Positions 33,614 to 41,140 of a stretch of DNA of 64,000 bases are shown here, one piece after another. The position numbers were made by a program, and so were the translations under genes. The notes under the pieces were generated by a model. It did not search any database, was not told where the DNA came from, and saw only the letters and a list, made by a program, of their open reading frames with translations. The stretch is from contig JAXMFB010000014.1 in NCBI GenBank assembly GCA_046347945.1, positions 1 through 64,000 on the forward strand. The letters are read 5' to 3'. The stretch comes from Zeimonas sp046347945. GTDB taxonomy: Bacteria > Pseudomonadota > Gammaproteobacteria > Burkholderiales > Burkholderiaceae_E. Position 1 is the first letter of the stretch. Every line of letters starts with the position of its first letter.

Positions 33614-34323
33614 GGAGACCCCCCGTCGTCGGCGTGCAGGCCCCGCGCGTCGAGGCGCAGGCGGCGGTGTGCGATCGCCGCCGCCTGCGCCGAATGCGTG
33701 ACCATCACGAGCGCCGCGCCGCTGGCGTCGACCAGCGACGCGATCAGCGCGAGCGCCTGGGCGGCGGTGGCCGGATCGAGGTTGCCGGTGGGCTCGTCGG
33801 CGAGCACCAGCGACGGCCGGTGCACGAGCGCGCGCGCCAGCGCGACGCGCTGCTGCTCGCCGCCCGAGAGCTGCCGCGGCCAGGCGCCGGCCCGCCCGCC
33901 GAGCCCGACGCGCTCGAGCATCGCCGCAGCCTGCTCGAGCGCCGCGCCCGCCGCGACGCCGTTGAGCAGCAGCGGCACGGCGACGTTGCGCACCGCATCG
34001 AGGTGCGGCAACAGGTGGAACGCCTGGAACACGAAACCGATCGAGGCGCGCCGCAACAGCGCCGCCTCGTCGGCGTCGAGCGCGGACACCATCGTGCCCG
34101 AGACGCTCACCGTGCCCGCGTCGACCGGCTCGAGCCCGGCGATCACGTTGAGCAGCGTCGACTTGCCGCTTCCCGACTCGCCGAGCAGCGCCACGCGCTC
34201 GCCGCGCGCCACCCGCATGCACAGGCCGTCGAGCACGATGCGCCCGCCGAACGCCTTGCGTACGTCGGTCAGTTCGACCGCGGGAATCGTCGATCCGGAC
34301 AAGGGTCGAGTGCGGGGGCGCAC
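33610..34323 (-). CDS. LolD/MacB-type ABC transporter ATPase
   Basis: 237 aa. Walker A GESGSGKSTLLN, signature LSGGEQQRVALARALVHRP, Walker B LVLADEPTGNLD and H-loop VMVTHS are all intact; QAFHLLPHLDAVRNVAVPLL is typical of the LolD/MacB class. It forms a three-gene unit with the FtsX-like permease and the AttH-like lipocalin. The start used is a GTG at 34323; starting at VELTDVRKAFGG, 15 codons later, is possible but has no obvious start codon. It lies 22 nt downstream of the selD stop, so it may be co-transcribed with selD. Confidence 0.88.
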   Translation of the reverse strand: MRPRTRPLSGSTIPAVELTDVRKAFGGRIVLDGLCMRVARGERVALLGESGSGKSTLLNVIAGLEPVDAGTVSVSGTMVSALDADEAALLRRASIGFVFQAFHLLPHLDAVRNVAVPLLLNGVAAGAALEQAAAMLERVGLGGRAGAWPRQLSGGEQQRVALARALVHRPSLVLADEPTGNLDPATAAQALALIASLVDASGAALVMVTHSAQAAAIAHRRLRLDARGLHADDGGSP

Positions 34324-34345
34324 ACGCGCCGACGCTCGCGCCGGC

Positions 34346-35407
34346 TCAGGCGACCACGTCGACGCCGGGTTCGCCGACGGCGAGCTCGCCGATCTCGCAG
34401 GCGGCGTCGAAGCCGTCGCGACGGAAGATCGCGAGCACTTCGTCGACTGCGTGCGGCGCGCAGGCCACCAGCAGCCCGCCCGAGGTTTGCGGATCGGTCA
34501 GCAGCGTGCGCTGGCGTTCGTCGACGCCCGGGGCGAGGCGCACCTCGTGGCCGTAGCCGTCCCAGTTGCGCCCGGAGGCGCCGGTGGCGAAGCCGCGGGC
34601 GAGCAGGTCGTCGACGCCGGCGATCCGGGGCAGCGCCGCCGCGGACACGCGCGCCGACAGCCGCGCGCCATGGCAGATCTCGAGCAGGTGGCCGAGCAGG
34701 CCGAAGCCGGTGACGTCGGTCAGCGCGTGCACTGCATCGAGCTTCGACAGCGCCTGCCCGGGGGTGTTCAGCTTCGTCGTGCTGGCAACCATCGCGGCGT
34801 AGCCCTGGTCGGATAGCTCGCCCTTCTTCAGCGCGGCCGACAGCACTCCGACGCCGAGCGGCTTGCCCAGGACCAGCCGGTCGCCGGGTCGCGCGCTCGC
34901 GTTGCGCTTGATCCGGTCGGGATGCGCGAGGCCGAGCACGACCAGGCCGTAGATCGGTTCGACCGAATCGATCGTGTGGCCGCCGGCGATCGGAATGCCG
35001 GCGGCCGCGCAGACCGACTCGCCGCCTTCGAGGATGCGGCGGATCACGTCGAGCGGCAACCGGTCGATCGGCATGGCCACCAGCGCGAGCGCCATGATCG
35101 GCGTGCCGCCCATCGCATAGACGTCGGAGATCGCGTTGGTCGCGGCGATGCGCCCGAAGTCGAACGGGTCGTCGACGATCGGCATGAAGAAGTCGGTGGT
35201 CGCGATCAGTGCCTGCTCGTCGTTGAGCCGGTAGACCGCGGCGTCGTCGGAGCTCTCGATGCCGACCAGCAGTTCGGGGGGAACCGGAAGGCGCGACGCG
35301 CCCTGCAGGATTTCGGACAGCACGCCCGGGGCGATCTTGCAGCCGCAGCCGCCGCCGTGCGAAAAGGAGGTCAGTCGCGGCGCCGGCGCGATATCGGGTG
35401 CGTTCAT
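34346..35407 (-). CDS. selD: Selenide, water dikinase (selenophosphate synthase)
   Basis: 353 aa. The N-terminal catalytic motif GGGCGCK has Cys21 and Lys24, equivalent to Cys17 and Lys20 of E. coli SelD; it is the cysteine form, not selenocysteine. Other blocks are ESSDDAAVYRL, TTDFFMPIVDDPFDFGRIAA, AGGHTIDSVEP, LTDVTGFGLLGHLLE and DPQTSGGLL. It makes selenophosphate from selenide and ATP. The ATG overlaps the stop of the SenB-type gene (ATGA), the arrangement of the selenoneine locus where selD is called senC. No selA, selB, mnmH or senA is present in the window. Confidence 0.95.
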   Translation of the reverse strand: MNAPDIAPAPRLTSFSHGGGCGCKIAPGVLSEILQGASRLPVPPELLVGIESSDDAAVYRLNDEQALIATTDFFMPIVDDPFDFGRIAATNAISDVYAMGGTPIMALALVAMPIDRLPLDVIRRILEGGESVCAAAGIPIAGGHTIDSVEPIYGLVVLGLAHPDRIKRNASARPGDRLVLGKPLGVGVLSAALKKGELSDQGYAAMVASTTKLNTPGQALSKLDAVHALTDVTGFGLLGHLLEICHGARLSARVSAAALPRIAGVDDLLARGFATGASGRNWDGYGHEVRLAPGVDERQRTLLTDPQTSGGLLVACAPHAVDEVLAIFRRDGFDAACEIGELAVGEPGVDVVA

Positions 35408-36387
35408 CGTTCGGACTTCCGGGAGGAGGGGGCGGGCGCGCGCCGGGCGCGCCCGCCGGGGAGCAGATTATGCGCCAGCGCGAGCACGGCCGCCCCCTCC
35501 CGCGCGGGGGTGAAGCGGCGTGCCCGCCGCGCGCACTGCGCGCGCAGGCGCTCGAGGAAGCGCGGCTCGTCGCGGCAGCGCCGGATCAGTGCGGCCAGCG
35601 CCGAGTCGTCGCCGACCGGGAAGAATCCGTCGTAGTCGTCGCCCAGCAGCCCGACCGAACCGCCGATCCGCGACGCGAGCACCGGCACGCCGGCGGTCAC
35701 CGCCTCGATCAGCACGTTGGCGCCGCCCTCGATCAGCGACGGCAGCAGCAGCACGCGGCCGCGGCGGATCAGCGCGCGCGTGGCCGCGTGCGGCAGCGGG
35801 CCGCGCAACTCGATGCGCGCGTCGCGCCGCGCCGCGTCGCGCACCTGCCGCGCAAGCGCCACGTCGAGCGCGCCGCCGACGTGGACCAGGCGCAAGCGCC
35901 GCGAGGGCGGATCGTCCAGCCTCCCGAGCGCCCGCACCGCCGTCAGCGGGTCCTTTTCGGGCCGCAGGTGGCCGACCAGCAGCAGGTCGAAAGTGCGCTG
36001 GCGCGGCGTGCCCGGCGACAGGGCCCGCGCCGACTGCTCGATCACCGAGGTCTTCTCGCGCAGCGACGGCGCGAGCTCCTCGAGGCCTTGCGGCTGCAGC
36101 ACCACGAGCCTTCTCGCCAGCTCGAGCGAGCGTTGCGCGCCGGGATCGCCCCGGATGTCGCGGTACAGGTCGGTGCCGGTGAGCACCAGCGCGACCGGCC
36201 GGCCAGTCGCGGCGAATCCGGCGATGGCCGCCGCCGAGCGCCGCGCGTGCAGCGCGATCATCGCGTCGTCGGGCTCGCCGTTCCAGCTGCTGGCCACCCG
36301 CACGCGGAAGTCGCGCCGCAGGAAGCGCGCCCAGCGGCGCGCGGTCTGCCAGTTGCCGGTGTTGGCGTCGGCCAGCGTCGGCGACAC
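35404..36387 (-). CDS. senB: SenB-type selenosugar synthase (glycosyltransferase)
   Basis: 327 aa from a GTG at 36387. The sequence fits the distinctive SenB glycosyltransferase family: GNWQTARRWARFLR, ALHARRSAAAIAGF, LVLTGTDLYRDIRGD, RRLVVLQPQGLEELAPSLRE, VGHLRPEKDPLTAVRALGR, LLPSLIEGGANVLIEAVTAG and VPVLASRIGGSVGLLGDDYD. SenB in Variovorax joins selenophosphate to a UDP-sugar to make a selenosugar, which SenA then couples to hercynine. The natural start is probably the ATG at 36406 (MARIL), which falls out of frame by one base at CTCGATCG (about 36389-36394); the joined product would read MARIL-IVSPTLADANTGNW. Either a GTG start or a one-base error applies. SenA is missing from the neighbourhood. 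Confidence 0.82.
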   Translation of the reverse strand: MSPTLADANTGNWQTARRWARFLRRDFRVRVASSWNGEPDDAMIALHARRSAAAIAGFAATGRPVALVLTGTDLYRDIRGDPGAQRSLELARRLVVLQPQGLEELAPSLREKTSVIEQSARALSPGTPRQRTFDLLLVGHLRPEKDPLTAVRALGRLDDPPSRRLRLVHVGGALDVALARQVRDAARRDARIELRGPLPHAATRALIRRGRVLLLPSLIEGGANVLIEAVTAGVPVLASRIGGSVGLLGDDYDGFFPVGDDSALAALIRRCRDEPRFLERLRAQCARRARRFTPAREGAAVLALAHNLLPGGRARRAPAPSSRKSER

Positions 36388-36448
36388 GATCGAGGATGCG
36401 CGCCATCGGGGCGCTGCCTGCGGCGGGTCGTTCGGGCGCGTGCCGACC

Positions 36449-37234
36449 CTAGACCTCCATCCCGCCGACGACCTGGCTGAAGCCGCCGTCGACGTAGGTG
36501 ATCTCGGCGGTGATGCCTGCCGCGAGGTCCGACAGCAGGAAGGCCGCGGCGTTGCCGACGTCCTCGATCGTGACGTTTCGTCGCAGCGGCGCATGGCTGC
36601 CGACGAAATCGAGGATGCGCGAGAAATCCTTGATGCCGCTGGCCGCGAGCGTGCGGATCGGCCCCGCCGAGATGCCGTTGACGCGGATGCCCTGCGGGCC
36701 CAGGTCGTTGGCCAGGTAGCGCACCGCTGCCTCGAGGCTGGCCTTGGCCAGCCCCATCATGTTGTAGTGCGGCAGCACGCGCACGGCGCCGAGGTAGCTC
36801 AGCGTGAGCATCGCGCCCGCGCGCCCCTGCATCATTGGCTGCGCGGCCTTCGCCAGCGCGACCAGGCTGAACGCCGAGACGTCGTGCGACACGCGGAACG
36901 CCTCGCGGCTGGCGCCGTCGAGGAATGCGCCGGCGATCGCCTCGCGCGGGGCGAAAGCGATCGCGTGGACCAGGCCGTCCAGCCCGTCCCAGCCCTGGCG
37001 CAGCGACGCGAACAGCGCGTCGATCTGCGCGTCCTCGGAGACGTCGCAAGGAAAGACCAGCGACGAGCCGAACTCGGCCGCCATGTCGGTGACGCGGCCC
37101 TGGAAGCGCTCGTTCTGGTAGGTGAAGGCGAGCTCTGCGCCCTGGTCGCGGCAGGCCCGCGCGATCCCGTAGGCAATCGATCGGTTCGACAGCAGGCCGG
37201 TGATCAGGATGCGCTTTCCGGTCAGGAATCCCAT
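36449..37234 (-). CDS. fabI: Enoyl-[acyl-carrier-protein] reductase (NADH)
   Basis: 261 aa, the last step of each fatty-acid elongation cycle. MGFLTGKRILITGLLSNRSI holds the nucleotide fold of the FabI type, and the Tyr-x6-Lys active site appears as YNMMGLAK. RVNGISAGPIRTLAASGIKD and the C-terminal ITYVDGGFSQ complete the match. Start at MGFLTG, since homologues begin there; the upstream extension is not family-like. It lies 43-62 nt upstream of senB on the same strand, so the two could share a transcript. Confidence 0.95.
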   Translation of the reverse strand: MGFLTGKRILITGLLSNRSIAYGIARACRDQGAELAFTYQNERFQGRVTDMAAEFGSSLVFPCDVSEDAQIDALFASLRQGWDGLDGLVHAIAFAPREAIAGAFLDGASREAFRVSHDVSAFSLVALAKAAQPMMQGRAGAMLTLSYLGAVRVLPHYNMMGLAKASLEAAVRYLANDLGPQGIRVNGISAGPIRTLAASGIKDFSRILDFVGSHAPLRRNVTIEDVGNAAAFLLSDLAAGITAEITYVDGGFSQVVGGMEV

Positions 37235-37263
37235 ACGGGGTGTCTCCGCTAGAATCTTCAACG

Positions 37264-39057
37264 ATGACGATTGTCGCACGCGTTGCTCTGGCGCTGACGC
37301 TGGGCGCCCTGGCCGGCCCGGCGCTCGCCGCCCATGGCCTCGCGTGGGGCGACACGCCGAAGTACCCGCCCGGCTTCGCGCACTTCGACTACGTGAACCC
37401 CGATGCCCCGAAGGGCGGCACGCTGAACCTGGCCGGCTACGGCTCGTTCGACAAGCTCAATCCGTTCACGCTGCGCGGGCTGCCCGCCGCGGGCCTGGGC
37501 ACGCTGATGTTCGAGACGCTCGCCGAGGCCAGCGACGACGAGCCGTTCTCGATGTACGGGCTGCTCGCCGACGACATCCGCTTCGCCGACGACGGCCTGT
37601 CGATCACCTTCCACCTGAACCCCCGCGCGCGCTTCTGGAACGGCGACCCCGTCACCGCCGAGGACGTCCGCCACTCGTTCGACGTGCTCACCGGCAAGCA
37701 GGCGCATCCACGCTTCAGGCAGTACTTCGCCGACGTCGCGCGCGCGGTCGTCGTCGACCCCGCGACGGTGCGTTTCGAGTTCCGTCGCCGCAACCACGAG
37801 TTGCACATGATCATCGGCATGCAGTTGCCGGTGTTCTCGCGCAAGTGGGGCGGGCAGCTGCCGTTCGACCGCGTGGTGCAGGACGAGCCGTTGACCAGCG
37901 GACCCTACCGGATCGAGCGCTTCGACTGGGGCAAGGTGATCGCGTACCGGCGCGACCCGAACTACTGGGCGCGCGACCTGAACGTGCGGCGGGGGATGTT
38001 CAACTTCGACCGTGTCGTCTACAAGTACTTCAAGGACGAGACGGCGCGGCTCGAGGGATTCAAGGCCGGCGAGTTCGACTGGGTGGCCGAGAACTCGGCG
38101 AAGAACTGGGCGCGCGGCCACGTCGGCCGCCACTACGACTCGGGCGAGATCCTCAAGCAGGAGTTCCGCCACTCGAACTCCGCCGGGATGCAGGGCTTCG
38201 TGCTCAATACGCGGCGCCCGGAGTTCGCCGACGTGCGCGTGCGCCACGCGCTCGCGCTGGCGATGGACTTCGAGTGGATGAACCGCCAGGTCTTCTACGG
38301 CCAGTACGTGCGTACCCGCAGCTATTTCACGAACAGCGAGATGGAGGCGAAGGGATTGCCTTCGGCCGACGAACTGGCGCTGCTCGAACCGTTGCGCGCG
38401 CAGCTCGACCCCGCCGTGTTCGGCGAGGCGGTGATGCCGCCTGCGACCGATCCGCCGTCGAGCCTGCGCCAGAATCTGCGCCGCGCGCTCGCACTGCTCG
38501 CGCAGGCCGGGTGGAACGTCGACGACGACGGCGTGCTGCGCAACGCTCAGGGGCAGGCGTTCGATTTCGAGATCCTCACCTACTCGAAGGGCCTCGAGCG
38601 CGTCGCCGTGCCCTGGGCGCGCAACCTCGAGAAGCTGGGCATCGCCGCGCACCTGCGCGTGACCGATCCCGCGCTCTACCAGAAGCGGACCGACGAGTTC
38701 GACTTCGATGTCGCGATCCACCTCTACGCGGCGAGCCAGACGCCGGGCAACGAGTTGCTCGAACGCTTCACGTCCGCGGCCGCCGACGAGAAGGGGTCGG
38801 ACAACCTCGCCGGGATCCACGATCCGGCGGTCGACGCGATCGTGCAGCGGCTGCTGGGCAGCCGCACGCGGGCCGAGCTGGTCACGGCGGCCCGCGCCCT
38901 CGATCGCGTGCTTCGCGCCGGCTGGTACCTGGTGCCGCACTTCTATGCGCCGTCGCACCGCGTGGCCTGGCGCGCGAGGCTCGCGCACCCGGACCGGCTT
39001 CCGCTCTACTACGCGGCGGAGACCTGGCTGCTCAAGACCTGGTGGGAGAAGCGCTGA
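37264..39057 (+). CDS. yejA: YejA-like extracellular solute-binding protein (family 5)
   Basis: 597 aa, periplasmic peptide-binding protein. The signal peptide MTIVARVALALTLGALAG is cleaved near ALA-AHG. GLAWGDTPKYPPGFAHFDYV, NPDAPKGGTLNLAGYGSFDK and FNFDRVVYKYFKDETARLEG are close to the YejA type that imports peptides such as microcin C. It is followed by yejB with 1-base overlap of stop and start. It is divergent from fabI with only 29 bp between the two start codons, so promoters must overlap the coding ends. Confidence 0.9.
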   Translation: MTIVARVALALTLGALAGPALAAHGLAWGDTPKYPPGFAHFDYVNPDAPKGGTLNLAGYGSFDKLNPFTLRGLPAAGLGTLMFETLAEASDDEPFSMYGLLADDIRFADDGLSITFHLNPRARFWNGDPVTAEDVRHSFDVLTGKQAHPRFRQYFADVARAVVVDPATVRFEFRRRNHELHMIIGMQLPVFSRKWGGQLPFDRVVQDEPLTSGPYRIERFDWGKVIAYRRDPNYWARDLNVRRGMFNFDRVVYKYFKDETARLEGFKAGEFDWVAENSAKNWARGHVGRHYDSGEILKQEFRHSNSAGMQGFVLNTRRPEFADVRVRHALALAMDFEWMNRQVFYGQYVRTRSYFTNSEMEAKGLPSADELALLEPLRAQLDPAVFGEAVMPPATDPPSSLRQNLRRALALLAQAGWNVDDDGVLRNAQGQAFDFEILTYSKGLERVAVPWARNLEKLGIAAHLRVTDPALYQKRTDEFDFDVAIHLYAASQTPGNELLERFTSAAADEKGSDNLAGIHDPAVDAIVQRLLGSRTRAELVTAARALDRVLRAGWYLVPHFYAPSHRVAWRARLAHPDRLPLYYAAETWLLKTWWEKR

Positions 39058-40103
39058 TGCTGGCCTACGTCGCCAAGCGGCTGCTGCTGATGATCCCGAC
39101 GCTGGTCGGGATCCTGTTCGTGTCGTTCGTCATCATCCAGTTCGTTCCTGGCGGGCCGGTCGAGCAGCTGGTGCGCGAATTGCGCGGCGGGGGCGTCGGC
39201 GGCGAGGTCGCCGCGACCGGCGGCGTCTACCGCGGCGCGCAGGGCGTCGAGCCCGAGCGCATCGCCGAGTTCCGCAAGATGTACGGGTTCGATCGCCCGG
39301 CGCACGAGCGTTTCCTCGAGATGCTGCGGCGCTACGCGGTGTTCGACCTGGGAAGCAGCTACCTGCACCACAAGGGCGTCTGGCAGCTGATGGTCGAGAA
39401 GCTGCCCGTGTCGATCAGCCTGGGCGTGTGGAGCTTCCTGCTCGTCTACGCGGTGTCGATCCCGCTGGGCATCGCGAAGGCGGTGCGCCACGGCAGCCGC
39501 TTCGACCTGTGGACGTCGATCGCGATCCTGGTCGGCTACGCGATTCCCGGCTTCGTGCTCGGCGTCGCGCTGCTGGTGCTGTTCGGCGGCGGCACGTTCT
39601 GGCAACTGTTCCCGCTGCGCGGGCTGACGTCGGACGACTTCGCCGAGCTGTCGCTGGCGGGCAAGGTGCTCGATTACTTCTGGCACCTCGCGATGCCGCT
39701 CGCCTGCCTGACGGTGGGCAGCTTCGCCGTGACCACCATGCTCACCAAGAACACTTTCCTCGAGGAGATCCGCAAGCAGTACGTGCTGACCGCGCGCGCC
39801 AAGGGTCTGGCCGAAGGCAGGGTCTTCTACCGGCACGTGTTCCGCAACGCGCTGATCCCGCTGGTCACGGCCTTCCCCGCCGCCTTCGTCGGCGCCTTCT
39901 TCGCCGGCTCGCTGCTGATCGAGACGCTGTTCTCGCTCGACGGTCTCGGCCTGCTGTCGTACGAAGCGGTGATCCGCCGCGACTACCCGGTGGTGCTCGG
40001 ATCGCTGTACGTGTTCTCGCTGATCGGCCTGCTCACCCGGCTGGTCACCGACCTCGCCTACACCTGGGTCGACCCACGCGTGAAGTTCGGGGCGGCCGGC
40101 TGA
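39057..40103 (+). CDS. yejB: Peptide ABC importer permease YejB
   Basis: 348 aa, DppB/OppB-type permease. MLAYVAKRLLLMIPTLVGIL opens the first helix, and a long periplasmic loop contains PERIAEFRKMYGFDRPAHER. The EAA loop is KQYVLTARAKGLAEGRVFYR and the C-terminus has YTWVDPRVKF. The ATG overlaps the yejA stop (TGATG) and the stop overlaps the yejE ATG in the same way, so the four genes are one operon. Confidence 0.93.
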   Translation: MLAYVAKRLLLMIPTLVGILFVSFVIIQFVPGGPVEQLVRELRGGGVGGEVAATGGVYRGAQGVEPERIAEFRKMYGFDRPAHERFLEMLRRYAVFDLGSSYLHHKGVWQLMVEKLPVSISLGVWSFLLVYAVSIPLGIAKAVRHGSRFDLWTSIAILVGYAIPGFVLGVALLVLFGGGTFWQLFPLRGLTSDDFAELSLAGKVLDYFWHLAMPLACLTVGSFAVTTMLTKNTFLEEIRKQYVLTARAKGLAEGRVFYRHVFRNALIPLVTAFPAAFVGAFFAGSLLIETLFSLDGLGLLSYEAVIRRDYPVVLGSLYVFSLIGLLTRLVTDLAYTWVDPRVKFGAAG

Positions 40104-41137
40104 TGGCGAGGGCGCGCCGCTCGCTGTCCCCGGGCCGCCGCGCCTGGCTGCGCTTCCGGGCCAACCGGCGCGGCTACTGGAGCCTGTGGATCTTCGCCGT
40201 CGTCTTCGGCCTGAGCCTGGTTGCCGAGGTGCTGTCGAACGACCGCCCGATCGTCGCGCGCTACGAGGGTCGCCTGTACTGGCCGCTGTTCCGGCAGTAC
40301 CCCGAGACGACCTTCGGCGGGGACTTCCGCACCGCGACCGACTATCTCGACCCGTTCATCCGGCAGCGCCTGGCGCAGGACGGGAACTGGGCGATCTATC
40401 CGCCGAACCCGTACCGGTTCGACACGATCAACTACTTCGCCCCCAGTCCGAATCCGGCGTCGCCGTCGGCGCAGAACCTGCTCGGCACCGACGACCAGGG
40501 ACGCGACGTGCTCGCGCGGCTGCTCTACGGCTTCAGGATCTCGGTGCTGTTCGGCATGGCGCTGACGGCGGTCGGCATGCTCTTCGGCATCGCCGCGGGC
40601 GCGGTGCAGGGCTATTTCGGCGGCCGTGTCGACCTCGCGCTGCAGCGCCTGACCGAGATCTGGGGATCGATCCCCGAGCTCTACCTGCTGCTGATCCTCG
40701 CGTCGATCTTCGAACCGAGCATCTGGATCCTGCTCGCGATCCTGTCGCTGTTCAGCTGGATGGGGCTGTCGGACTACGTGCGCGCGGAGTTCCTGCGCAA
40801 CCGCCAGCTCGAGTACGTGACGGCGGCGCGGGCGCTCGGCCTGTCGAGCCTGCAGATCATCCGGCGTCACGTGCTGCCGAACTCGCTCACGCCGGTGATC
40901 GCGTTCCTGCCGTTCCGGATGAGTGCCGCGATCGTCGCGCTCACCAGCCTCGATTTCCTGGGCCTGGGAGTGCCGCCGTCGACGCCGAGCCTCGGTGAAC
41001 TGCTCGCGCAGGGCAAGGCGAATCTCGACGCGTGGTGGATCTCGCTCGGCACCTTCGGGGTGCTGGTCGGCACGCTGATGCTGCTGATCTTCATCGGCGA
41101 GGCGCTGCGCGACGCGCTGGACCCTCGCAAGGGCTGA
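40103..41137 (+). CDS. yejE: Peptide ABC importer permease YejE
   Basis: 344 aa, DppC/OppC-type permease with the YejE-specific N-terminal insert (LYWPLFRQYPETTFGGDF) between helix 1 and LLGTDDQGRDVLARLLYGFR. The EAA loop LEYVTAARALGLSSLQIIRR is intact. It pairs with YejB in the inner membrane. Confidence 0.93.
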   Translation: MARARRSLSPGRRAWLRFRANRRGYWSLWIFAVVFGLSLVAEVLSNDRPIVARYEGRLYWPLFRQYPETTFGGDFRTATDYLDPFIRQRLAQDGNWAIYPPNPYRFDTINYFAPSPNPASPSAQNLLGTDDQGRDVLARLLYGFRISVLFGMALTAVGMLFGIAAGAVQGYFGGRVDLALQRLTEIWGSIPELYLLLILASIFEPSIWILLAILSLFSWMGLSDYVRAEFLRNRQLEYVTAARALGLSSLQIIRRHVLPNSLTPVIAFLPFRMSAAIVALTSLDFLGLGVPPSTPSLGELLAQGKANLDAWWISLGTFGVLVGTLMLLIFIGEALRDALDPRKG

Positions 41138-41140
41138 CAC

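Noticed and set aside
35340..35407. Possible selenocysteine in SelD
   Set aside because: The catalytic position is encoded by TGC (Cys), and no in-frame TGA interrupts the gene.
35468..36406. Alternative minus-strand frame starting at ATG 36406 (MARILDRVAD)
   Set aside because: Beyond the first five codons it is a shifted reading of senB with Arg/Ala/Gly-rich nonsense; only its ATG is of interest as the likely natural senB start.
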